NCBI GenBank assembly: GCA_002104935.1
Contig: MCGT01000036.1
Location: forward strand, 1-64,000
Length of the DNA stretch: 64,000 nt
Reading direction: 5' to 3'
From: Hesseltinella vesiculosa
Taxonomy: Eukaryota; Mucoromycota; Mucoromycetes; Mucorales; Cunninghamellaceae
In this document: piece after piece, positions 11,453 through 21,324 of the stretch
Numbering within the stretch: the first letter of the stretch is position 1
How the letters are laid out: each line of letters opens with the position of its first letter
Notes under the pieces: model-generated
What the model was told of the DNA's origin: nothing
The model's database searches: none
Seen by the model: the letters and a program-made list of their open reading frames with translations, nothing else
Program-made: the position numbers and the translations under genes

Positions 11453-12677
11453 TCAGGGCTGAGCTACACGCTGCGCTTGAGCACAATCTGGCAGATGCTC
11501 GCCTCGGTATTTGATGATATATTCACCACTGCCTCGCCATGTTAGAGTCTTGTTGACAGTACACCCCTGCAGAAAAGAGAAAGAGTGGGTTCAATAACCT
11601 TCAAGCTTGGTGTGTGTGTGTTTTTGGGCGTGTTTCCTCGAGGGTTTCCTTATTTACCTTGATGCTGTTGGCACATTTGTAGTAGACACTCTTGTTACCA
11701 GTCTTCTTTTGGATAGTGTTGCCATTGTTGCGCCAATTGTAGCCATCCACGTAGGGGTATTCTCGCGTTTCGACGATTTTAGTGATGGCTTGCATTTCCC
11801 GTCTTCGCCGAGGTCGGGTTGGGTAGGCATAGGGGTCATAACGAAGAGTGGAGGTGAATGGCTCATTGTCCATGGAGGTATGCTGGATGGGGCGTGTGGT
11901 AGGCGTGTAAGGTGGGGCGTGAGAATACACATTCAGGTTACTTTTGGTGCGACAGTAGAAAATAAAATCAGGTTACCGAATTCGCATTTGTCATGCTATT
12001 TTTTTTTTACAATCAACTTACGATGGTCGTGAAGGAGCAGAGGGCAGGAAATCGGAGGCATCGGACGGCACCACATAGGATTCGTCTTTCGCCACAAAAG
12101 AGGAGGAGGAGGAAGGGACGTGCCGAGAGTACAAAGGATCGTCTGAGCTGGTCAAGGGCGGCGAGGACAAGGTGGAAAAATTAGACTCCGTTGGTTGTGG
12201 TTGGGTGGCAGGCTGAAAGTGTTTCTGAAGGGAAACGTCAAAGGCTGAGGTATCTTGTGGCTGGAGACTGGCAGGAGGGTTGTCAAGTTTGGAAGTAAAA
12301 AGGGATGAATAGGCATGGGTAGAGTGGGTGCTGGTGGAGGAACTGGGCGAGTTGGTAAGTGACGGCATCAGTTGCTGCTGTTGCTGCAAGAGAAGCAAAT
12401 CAAGCTCCCGTGACCGGAGCTTGGCTTCCTCGGCCCGCCGTTTGTCTTCTTCAAGTTTGCTCGACAAGATCAAGCGCAAGAGATCAGGTTGAGAGTGGTA
12501 GTGAACCAGTAAGTCTTGTAATTCGTAGCTCATGGGTGGGCTAGACACATTGGTCGATGATCGAGGGGCAGCATTGCTTGGGCGGGACGACTGGACAAGA
12601 GTGAAAGGGACTTGTTCATGGTGGTAAAGGGGAATACCCTGGGAGGGGTTTTTTGGACATGTTGGAAGATCAGTCAT
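11453..12677 (-). CDS. WRKY/GCM1-like zinc-finger protein
   Basis: Three exons (12677-12022, 11940-11658, 11566-11453) join in phase to 350 aa. The N-terminal half is Ser/Pro/Gln-rich and includes a charged helix (LLRLILSSKLEEDKRRAEEA) that is probably a coiled coil. The C-terminus carries a WRKY-like domain: VDGYNWRNNGNTIQKKTGNK, YYKC, GCTVNKTLTW, YIIKYRGEHLPDC. The spacing of Cys, Cys and the final HxxxC matches the zinc site of the WRKY-GCM1 fold, with WRNNG where plants have WRKYG. A DNA-binding role follows from the fold; the target is unknown. The splice between exons 2 and 3 falls inside the domain, just before the second cysteine. The ATG at 12677 is chosen because the longer frame upstream is AT-rich and looks like leader. 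An alternative is a transposase-derived DNA-binding domain, since this fold is shared with some transposases. Confidence 0.75.
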
Positions 12678-13123
12678 GTCATTCAGCGATGAAGCAGCAA
12701 ATTGGGTAAAATAAAATAAAATAAACAATGAAAAGCTGTGTGGAAAAAATGGGAAGAGAAAGAAAAAAAAGGGTTCAGTCCAAAAGGGAACCCCATTTTT
12801 TTTTCCCGCTGCCCAAAAAAAGAAACCATTTTTTGCTCAATGGTGGGAAAACCGTTTGTCCTGGCCAATCATCAAACGAATTTAACACTTCATCATGTGT
12901 GTAATGTCACACCACTTGCGCTCCACCTTTCCAAGCAAGCTGAGTTCCCGCACCATTCCATTTCCCCATGGAGAAGGGAGAGAAGGTTCTGATGACCGGA
13001 GCGGTCTAATATTTGATTGCATGGAGATTGCCTTTTCGGTCTCAGGGAAACGGACGACTGTCGACGATATGATGCGGTTTATTGAAATGAAATGTGCTGG
13101 CAAAATAAAATAAAAAAATGAGA

Positions 13124-14647
13124 CTAATAAAACCGTAGCTGGGAAGCCGAGAGAGGTTTCCAATCGAGTTTGTCGGGCTCGATGGTGCGTTTCCGCTTGG
13201 CCTTGCTTCGCTCCCATTGCTCAATGACCTTGTCACCAAGGCAAATGATGTGCTGGCCGCGGTAGTATTTCAGGGCACCAATGTTCTGGAGTGTATGGAG
13301 GATGTCTTGTGTGGTGATGGATGTGTGGAGTGCAATGTCATCAATGGTGACGTCGGCGCTGGCCGCCAGCAGGTAGTCGACGATGGTGTCTTGCCAATAA
13401 GCTCGGTAGGAGAGCAAGCCCAGATCAGAGAGTGGTTTTTCTGGTGAACCGGTGCGGCCTTCGGTTTTGGACAGCAGGTAGGAGAAGCCGATGAGCAACT
13501 TGCCGAAGCCATGGCGTTGGTATTGGGGCAGGGTCAGGATACAGGCGACATTGTAGTTCTCGGAGGACTCCTTTTCCTTTGAAAAATAACCAATCAGATG
13601 GCATCCGTAGCTGTCTCGCTGAGTCATGCAGTAGAACATAAATGGGTCGACGTCGTAGTAGAGCGTTTTGTGATCCAAGAACAGTTTGGAGAGGAGACAC
13701 AAATTTCGGCACCATAGCCGCTGCTTGCGGCCATCGATCTCGAAAAATGAAATGTCTTGGTGGCGATAGATTTCGTTGCCGGGTGGGTGTTGCAGCTGGC
13801 ATTGTCGTCGGTGGCGCTCGAGTTGCTTTGCTGAGGCATAGTACAGCATACAGAATTCGCAGATGTACAGGGTATCGCAGTAGGCATATTCTTGCGGGTA
13901 GGGTGAGAAGTACCAGGACTCGACTTCGAATTGGCCCATTTGGATTTTGTTCAGATTCTTGACGCGGGCAATCTCGCTGACGCACTGCGTCATTGAGCCA
14001 GACGTTCGCAGTTTTTCGATTTCCTGGTCCTTGGAGAATGTTGGCTCAGCAGAGTTGTCCTGCTCGACCACAGTGCTTTCGCCGTCTTCGTCCTCGGCCC
14101 CAAGCACGACCTGCTCTGCCAGATCATCGTCGTCCACAGCGGTGGAGGCGGTCGAGCCTGCTCGGCGGCGGGTGGATGTGCTGGGCGATCCGATGCCCGG
14201 TGTAGAGGAGGGTGTCACTGATCGAAGGCGCTCGGTCTGTTTGTTGACAGCAAGGTAATTGCTGTCTGACTGGGCAGTGGGCGTTGAGGCGGCGGTGGGG
14301 GTGGCGGACGCGCTTGGCATGGCCGCTTTACCGACACCCAGTTGTTTTTTCTTCTTGGTATCGGGTTTGGGGAATTCAATGCCACGGGTGAAGTCTAGAC
14401 GGTCCATAGGCACCCATTCATCCAATCGCTTGTTGAATTCTACGTAATGCACATAATACTCGAACTTGCTGTCATTGACTTCACGGGCCCACAGGATTTC
14501 GGCTTTGCGCCATTCGGATGGATGGTTGTTGGAGATCTTTTCCACAAACAGTTTGCTGTTGACTGGTTTTTGGATGAACTTGTTCATGTCCTCCAGCTGT
14601 TCCTTTGTTAATCGACTTTCAAGGCTGGATTCAGCGTTGTCGCTCAT
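13124..14647 (-). CDS. ESA1: MYST histone acetyltransferase Esa1 (NuA4/Tip60 catalytic subunit)
   Basis: Single exon, 507 aa from the ATG at 14647 (another ATG 18 bp upstream would add six residues). A chromo-barrel (AEILWAREVNDSKFEYYVHY, DEWVPMDRLDF) lies near residues 40-90, then a low-complexity linker, then the MYST domain: zinc finger CEFCMLYYASAKQLERHRRQC, the catalytic cysteine in NVACILTLPQYQRHGFGK (with the acetyl-CoA loop Q/R-x-x-G-x-G/K), and LSDLGLLSYRAYW. Length and order match Esa1/Tip60, the essential acetyltransferase of H4, H2A and H2A.Z. The lack of introns is unusual beside its heavily split neighbours. Confidence 0.95.
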   Translation of the reverse strand: MSDNAESSLESRLTKEQLEDMNKFIQKPVNSKLFVEKISNNHPSEWRKAEILWAREVNDSKFEYYVHYVEFNKRLDEWVPMDRLDFTRGIEFPKPDTKKKKQLGVGKAAMPSASATPTAASTPTAQSDSNYLAVNKQTERLRSVTPSSTPGIGSPSTSTRRRAGSTASTAVDDDDLAEQVVLGAEDEDGESTVVEQDNSAEPTFSKDQEIEKLRTSGSMTQCVSEIARVKNLNKIQMGQFEVESWYFSPYPQEYAYCDTLYICEFCMLYYASAKQLERHRRQCQLQHPPGNEIYRHQDISFFEIDGRKQRLWCRNLCLLSKLFLDHKTLYYDVDPFMFYCMTQRDSYGCHLIGYFSKEKESSENYNVACILTLPQYQRHGFGKLLIGFSYLLSKTEGRTGSPEKPLSDLGLLSYRAYWQDTIVDYLLAASADVTIDDIALHTSITTQDILHTLQNIGALKYYRGQHIICLGDKVIEQWERSKAKRKRTIEPDKLDWKPLSASQLRFY

Positions 14648-14934
14648 TGTCGAATGCAGATCCACAAGGGTATGAATAACGGAAGAGGGTTAACAAGATT
14701 AGCTACAAAGGAGCAAATAAAACGGTAGGACGAGGGAAATAAATATCACAAGGAGGTTTTACAATGTCGATGCTATACCAAGATTGGTACTGAAGCAATG
14801 GCAATGCAATCAATTTTGAAAAATAAAAAGAAACGCTCTGCGACAAAAGTGAGACACAACGAAAAAGGAAATGGGCAAAAAAAAAGTGTACAAACGGACG
14901 GAGTGCCAAATTTATTCGCATGAACCAGCGTCGA

Positions 14935-16894
14935 CTACAATTTGACATTGAGGTTGATCTTGATCGTTTTGTACTGAAGGTAGTTGTCCAGACCCATTTC
15001 ACCGTTTTCACGTCCAATGCCACTTTGACCATAGCCACCGAAAGGTGTCTCGTTTCTGAAAAAAAAAAATAGACACTTTGTGAGGCCCTTGGTCGGCTTT
15101 TTACATTTTTCTCAAACTTACTCTAGCAAATTATAGCCATTCACCCAGACAGTACCGGCTTGGATACGCTTAGCAACGGTCAGAGCACGGTCGATATCCT
15201 TGGTGAACACGGCTGAAGCGAGACCATAGACGGTGTCATTAGCGAGGCGAACCACATCGTCTTCGTCCTTGAACTTGGTCACCACGGCAACAGGTCCAAA
15301 GATCTTTTGAAGGCAAAAAAAAATAAAAGTTAGTAGTCACATCATCTGCTTGCTTCTTACCTCTTCTTTGACGATTTTCATCTCGGGCTTGACATCTGTA
15401 AAGATGGTGGGTTCAATAAAGTAGCCCTTGTCGCCCACGCGTTTGCCTCCAGTATGCACATGAGCACCCTCGGCTTTGCCAGATTCAATGTAATCCATGA
15501 CCCGGTCAAACTGCATTTGTGAGACCAAGGGGCCATGCATGGTCGTCAAATCAAATGGATCGCCCGATTTTCCCGTGGTAGCAGCAGCTTGCAGGCCTTT
15601 GACAAATTGGTCGTACACACCTTCTTGGACATAGATGCGAGATCCAGCACAGCAGATCTGGCCCTGGTTGTAGTAGATGCCACGGTGAGCAAACCTAAGT
15701 GACATCCAAAGGTAAGGGTCGGCATCGTTGTCATGAGAGATCCAAGGTCGTTACTTACTTGACGGCTTGATCAATATCAGCATCATTGAAAATGATGTTG
15801 GGACTGCAGCGGAAAAAAATGAGCATCCTTTAGCTTTAGCCGGCACAGTGGATCAGTTACCTCTTGCCGCCCAATTCCAGAGTGACCTTCTTCAAGTTGG
15901 TATCAGCAGAGGCTTTCATGATTTCACGGCCAACCATAGTGCTGCCTGTGAAGGCGAGCTTTGAAACGCGCATGTGACGGGACAAGGCAGTACCAGCTGT
16001 GGTCAAAAGAAATGCGGTCAACAACAGGTTGCTTCCAGCTCAAGCATTGGTCTCGTTTACCAGTTTTGCCATAGCCAGTGATGATCTGAATGACACCAGG
16101 AGCGAAGCCAGCTTCCTTGGCCAGGGCAGCCACTTTCAAGGCCGACAGTGGAGTGATCTCTGATGTTTTGATGATAATCACATTGCCAGTGACCAGGGCA
16201 GGGCCAAGCTTCCAGCCCAGCATGCTCAAGGGGAAGTTCCAGGGAAGGATACCAGCGCAGACGCCATAAGGCTCACGGTCTACCAGAGAGGTTCCCACTT
16301 GAGTGTTAATCAGTTTTCCATACAGCTTATCGGCAAAGCCTGCGTAGTAACGGAGGGTTCCGAGCAACGCTGGCACATCCACAAACTTTGAGTTGGTGAA
16401 AGGCTTGCCGTTGTCCAAGGTCTCAATCTGAGCCAACTCTTCGGCATCGCGTTCAATCAAATCGGCTAGGCGGAGCATCAGTCTCTGACGTTCAGTAGGA
16501 AGGGTATCCTTCCACACAGTCTGATACGCGTTCTCAGCTGCATCCACGGCTTCGTCCACCTTGGGTGTATCCGCTGCAAAAAGAACAATGAAGGATGAGG
16601 ACAAACATCTTTTGATGTTCCATAAGATGATTACCAGCTTGTACAGCAGTAATGACCTCGCCCGTGGCTGGATTGACGGTGTCCAAAGTGTAGTCGCCAA
16701 CCACAAATTCATTATTAATAAAGAGACCAGTTTGCACTGCAGAGAACAAAGAAAATAAGTGAAATGATTACGCCCAGGTGCTCTCTCATTCTCTATTATT
16801 GTTTTATTTTCTACAGTTATCCGTGCATGTGTTTACCTTGGATGGTCTTGCCATTGGAGAGTTTGACATCAACAAGAAGATTAGAGCCTGTCAT
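14935..16894 (-). CDS. NAD(P)-dependent aldehyde dehydrogenase, copy 1
   Basis: Eight exons (about 16894-16837, 16736-16635, 16573-16061, 15996-15861, 15803-15759, 15694-15361, 15303-15122, 15055-14935) give 496 aa. Visible family motifs are [17 protein letters not shown], the coenzyme-site [11 protein letters not shown], the general-base glutamate in TLELGGKSPNI, the catalytic cysteine in [11 protein letters not shown], and the C-terminal [16 protein letters not shown]. It oxidises aldehydes such as acetaldehyde to acids. No mitochondrial presequence is seen, so it is probably cytosolic. It is a diverged paralogue of the gene at 21325-23517 on the same strand; several intron positions are shared (after the first short exon, after VQAG/VQAA, before TPFGG), which supports an old duplication. 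Confidence 0.93.
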
Positions 16895-17855
16895 TGTAGT
16901 GTATTGTTAAAAAGAGGAGAAAATAAATTGAGCGTGAAAGCGGGGGCGGTTTTTATTTTTTAAAATGGGTTCCTGGATTTTTTTTTTTTTTTTTCGTTGG
17001 CAACGGCAGCTTGTATTAGCCATTGCAGCCCCGAGTGCCAGTCGAGGTAACACTCTTTCCAGAAAATAAAATTTCGCACGAAATATGAATTCGTCTCGGA
17101 TGACAAATCAGATATTTCCCAAGAATGATTGGGCCAGCATGCTGAAAGTGTGCCACTTTTTCGGTAGGCATTTTTTCATTTTATTACTACCATGGGCATA
17201 TGATCTCGGCGATGTGAGTGCGCGGGCATTCCAGGATTGGGAATGTGTCTACTCCTCTTTGGCGTTAAGAAGACAATGGTGGAGGGGGAATAAGGTGGTG
17301 GGGATGGGCAAGTCGAGCCGAGCCTGAGACTGACAGGCGTAGGTGGATCAAGATCTGGAAGTGCTACCAATGTCGGCATACAAACTAGCATTCTTCAATT
17401 TGGCTGCATTGTTGATCAAGAAATCTTAGGCAAAAAATAAAATAAAATAAAATGAAGGTTAGGTGCCAATTCAACCTATTAGAAATTATCGTGAAGTAAA
17501 ACCAACTTGCGAGCGTAGATTTCAAGATGTGTAGGGACGGCACTAGCTGAGCATGACGAGTTGCGCTACGGGGCATGCAAGTTAATATTCACCAGAGGAT
17601 TTCCTCAAGTAATAGAGGTAGCCAGTGTTACCAATGAAGTCCAATAGTCAGCAGCTCGGCAAGCACGCCGAGGGAAGTGCTTATGAACGTTGAGGTGGAA
17701 GAACAATTCTTCCACTCATTTGAGCACATTTCCAAGCGGGCGTTGTCAGCATTCAAATTTGTCGCGTGGGAGCAAAGTTCACCACTAAGATAGAAAAAAA
17801 ATATTGAGCACGTTTATCCAAAAAAAAAAAAAATAAAAAACGGGGAGCGCTAAAG
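16895..17855. other. Intergenic stretch, possibly decayed coding sequence
   Basis: No convincing gene. The minus strand near 17500-17580 has a short piece (SASAVPTHLEIYARKLVLLH) that could be an exon or decayed coding sequence, but I could not connect it to anything. Confidence 0.3.
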
Positions 17856-20180
17856 TCATACTCGACCATCAAAATGGGAGTGCTGCCAAGTCCTGTTGCT
17901 ATTGATCACAAAGCCCATTGGGCCAGCCTGGTATGCCTGCGTGCCAACAGGGAAAAATGGCCAGACGAGCAGGTCGTCGAGGTAGGCTGACAAACGAAGA
18001 CTTTGTGTTCGAGACCACGAGAGAAGATGGCAAACATCCAGTGAATGTCTCCATTCGGAAGCAGGTTGTCGGTGCATGAAAAACCCGGCGCAACTCTCCG
18101 GGTTTCTCAGGAGACCTCGAGACCTCGAAAGTCGGCGGTTTGGGGTGGTGCTTGTGATCAGCTGAAATATCCCGTTTTGCTGGGTCATTGGGGGTCATCC
18201 TTTTTTAGGTTTTGACAGAGCTTTTTTGACAGAGCTTTTTGAAGTGCGGTCTGGACCAGTACCTTCTTTGGCAGGATGAAGAGGAGCACGTCGAGAATCT
18301 TGGAGTGCATCTTCACAGGTAGATTCCAGTGGAATTGGCTTGTGTCCCTGCGACTTGCATGTGGTCTAGATCTAACACAGCAGTAAACCATCGATGATTG
18401 CCCGGTTCCAAATCCAACCGGTTGTTTTCCCATCTGGAAATGTCCTCGATCCTGTGTAGCTAAGTGGGGAGAGGGGGAGTCAAAACAAAAAACTCACGCG
18501 CTCCAGAAACGACAGGACCACATTACTTGGAGAAGTTGTGTTCATTTCTTCAATGTAGTCGAACTTGGCTCCCACATCACTTTGCCAACACCTGTTGTAA
18601 AGTTTGGTAAATAAATGCAGCAGCCTGTCAATTAGATTCCATCCATTGGCATTAAAAGAAAAGAAACTCGAGGAAAAAAAAAATGAAACCGGCATTCACA
18701 TGCAGCCCAGGCTTATGCAGTTTTCCTCCCATACTTTCCCTTTTGTTTGTTACAGTATTACTATGCCAATAAGTGGCATTTGATGAGTGGGTCTTATTTT
18801 TAAAAGAGAGGCGCATGCTGCATTGACAAAGGACCTTGATACTTTCTTGATCCAGTGCTGAGACTAGGTCGGTTCGGCAGATTTTCTTGCATTCGTCTTG
18901 AATCAATGCCCATTCGGATGCTGATAAAATGAATTTTATACACGTCCTTCAAATTCGTAGCCAAGAGGTTGACCACCCGAGACAATGAGAGCCTTTAGTA
19001 AAAACAATAAAAGAAATGAATAAGCGCTTCTTTTCACTTTCTCAGAACATACTTGACCAAAGCATCGTTTGCTTGAGAGTTATCTTTCGTGAGCATATGC
19101 TTTGCAGCAAGGATTTGAAGTGACATGACCATATTTTCACTTTTCAGATTGGAGATCTTTGCAAGCAAGTCCAAATCAGCATCATCCATACGCTGGTGGG
19201 CAGCATAAAAATAAAGTTGAAAAGCAGTGTCAAGCCGTCTTTTTTTTTTCTCTCTTACCATTTTGTAATTCATTTTATGAAGAGCGTATTCCAAATCGTC
19301 TGTGCCATATAGGGTGGTATCCTTTGTTCGTAGGATGGGGGACAGCGTGTCAGAATCAACAAGTTTTGACGAGAATAAATCATGTACTTCAGTTGACTCA
19401 AGATTGGTATCAGGGGCGGCAGCTCCACGGTCGACTTGGTGGAGGCCATCCGAGGCCGAGTCCCTTGCAGAGTTGGCCGCACCTTCTTTCTCGCGGGTAT
19501 CCAACAATGCTGGTTCTAAAGAGGGGGGGTGCTTGCAATAATTCAGTGTCGACGTTGATGTTTGGGCATGACGCTCGGAAAGTGTTGCATAGGCACGATT
19601 GGCACCATCTTTCAAAGACTTGACGCTGTACAACTGGTATTCTGCCTCCGCTTTTGCCTGGCATGAAAAAAGTCAATTTCAACCAAGCTACTTTCCCTGT
19701 GTGACGTCCATTGATCTTACCAGTTCTTGAGTTGCTAACGAGATAGCATTCCACCGGTCATCATATCGATTGTTATCCTCGAATCGTTTCTTGGATCTAC
19801 ATTGTAAAAAGGATTCAGTCTATATCATTCACCCGCCTAAAAGCGTACTCGGTAAATTTGCCATGGCTGGCAAGACGGAAACACAAACGCCGTTTCCACA
19901 ACGCGAACAGTCCATGTCCATCCAAATCTCCATGCGCAACAGACCAAGCAGGGATGTGGTTGATGTTGTTGGTGACAAATTTATAAAGCCTTGGTTTTTT
20001 ATTTGCCCGAACAAAGTCATCAAGCTCTATCCAAACAAGAATAAATGCGTTAAAGACGTGCGAAAAGTATACATACAAATCTTGAAAACATTACCATCAA
20101 AGCCTGGAAAATGCCTTTTTCGATTTTCGGGCATACTTAGCAAAGCTCTTTCGAAAAAAAAAGGGTCAACAAAGCCCTTC
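17856..20180 (-). CDS. Uncharacterised multi-exon gene, possibly decayed
   Basis: I do not recognise this protein. Read leftward, plausible exons encode LLSMPENRKRHFPGFDG, then LDDFVRANKKPRLYKFVTNN with HGDLDGHGLFALWKRRLCFR, then RRSKKRFEDNNRYDDRWNAI, then AKAEAEYQLYSVKSLKDGAN onward with ALHKMNYKM, then DDADLDLLAKISNLKSEN onward to ANDALVK, then ALIVSGGQPLGYEFEGRV. Clean GTAAG/CAG introns separate several of them (for example 19197-19260 and about 19665-19720). Beyond about 18950 the exons become uncertain: open frames of reasonable composition exist (18906-18480, 18433-18185, 18198-17856) but need frame changes or stop skipping. It may be an intact gene in an unfamiliar Mucoromycete family or a gene decaying at its 3' end. 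It lies between two aldehyde dehydrogenase genes on the same strand. Confidence 0.4.
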
Positions 20181-20205
20181 TGATAAAAGGTTCTGGGCTT
20201 GAGCC

Positions 20206-20236
<31 letters not shown>

Positions 20237-20317
20237 AGGCAGCCAATCATATTTATTTATCAGGTGGGTCTGGCAAAGGATGTGCTTTTTCTTTTTCTTT
20301 TTCATCAAGATTTCTTG

Positions 20318-20448
20318 GACAGGGAATCCATGGAAAGCGCCGCATTTCCAATGGTATGCTTCAGAGATGTCTTATGCGCCCCGAGTGAGATAGCAATGCA
20401 GGATTCTTGTCGTCGACTTTTTTCCGGTTCTATCGGTAGCGTGATGTC
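20318..20448 (+). repeat. Direct repeat, copy 1 (131 bp)
   Basis: Nearly identical to 20591-20721, with only two substitutions noticed and a 273-bp offset. It begins GACAGGGAATCCATGGAAAG and ends GTGATGTC. Both strands are open through it. On the minus strand the peptide starts DITLPIEPEKSRRQESC, and the two base differences give one silent and one Ala/Ser change. Confidence 0.85.
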
Positions 20449-20590
20449 CAGCACTGCCATTTTTTTCTTTCTTCAACAGGTAAAATGTATTCAATTGCTT
20501 AGCTGAGGATGGACGTCTAACCTTTTTTTTTTTTTTTTGTCGTTACGCTGCCGAGGGATTATTGTGAATGATCTTGCACTGGCATATCAA

Positions 20591-20721
20591 GACAGGGAAT
20601 CCATGGAAAGCGCTGCATTTCCAATGGTATGCTTCAGAGATGTCTTATGCGACCCGAGTGAGATAGCAATGCAGGATTCTTGTCGTCGACTTTTTTCCGG
20701 TTCTATCGGTAGCGTGATGTC
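20591..20721 (+). repeat. Direct repeat, copy 2 (131 bp)
   Basis: Second copy of 20318-20448. The sequence between the copies (20449-20590) is unrelated and includes T runs at 20461-20466 and 20522-20538. This is a recent local duplication; whether it carries an exon is unknown. Confidence 0.85.
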
Positions 20722-21324
20722 TGATATGCCATAACAAGAACAATGAATACCTTGCTGTGTGAATTGAACTCTCGCATTGGTCCAACAAACTTCATGGTTC
20801 AATTATCTGGGCCGAATAACTTGCTTACTGGAAGGAGAATCCAGCACTGACTGCCCGAGCTTTGCAAATGCCTTCTTTTTATCCTTTATGTTGACATCAG
20901 CTGCATGCTTTGCATTTGCTTTTGAATAAACATGACAGAACACAGATTCTACCAATCCCCATGGTTTTTACCTGCAAACAAGGCCGTGTTACGTAATACT
21001 GTGACGTCTGCCCAAATGTTGCATTCCAGTACAAAATGATGAAAAACAGCCATGATTAAAAATGACAGCCATCTCTGACACCTTAAGAGCAAATAGGCTG
21101 GCAAAACACCTTGGTTTTTGCATGCTCTGAAATGATTTAGCCATTGGTCCGGTTGGTTATATAAAATCTGCTTGGAACAAGCTAGGCGGGGCAACCGTGA
21201 TTTTTTAGGCTAAACATTTTTTTTTTTTTTTTGAAATCGACTCTATCAACGCCGACTGCTCTCGAAGATCGAAGACATGAAGGAGTCCAGATGGTCTTTT
21301 AAAACGTGGCAGACCTCGGCTTTA
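20722..21324. other. Spacer, nothing recognised
   Basis: AT-rich DNA with a short minus-strand open frame (20949-21194) that resembles nothing I know. It forms the 3' flank of the second aldehyde dehydrogenase gene. Confidence 0.4.

Noticed and set aside
12677..12728. Longer N-terminus for the WRKY-like protein
   Set aside because: The extra 17 residues are Phe/Leu-rich and come from TATTTTATTTT-like leader DNA; the ATG at 12677 begins normal coding composition.
17964..17987. YLDDLLV on the minus strand, like a reverse-transcriptase active site
   Set aside because: The surrounding translation shows none of the other reverse-transcriptase blocks and the frame is short. Coincidence is more likely than a retroelement remnant.
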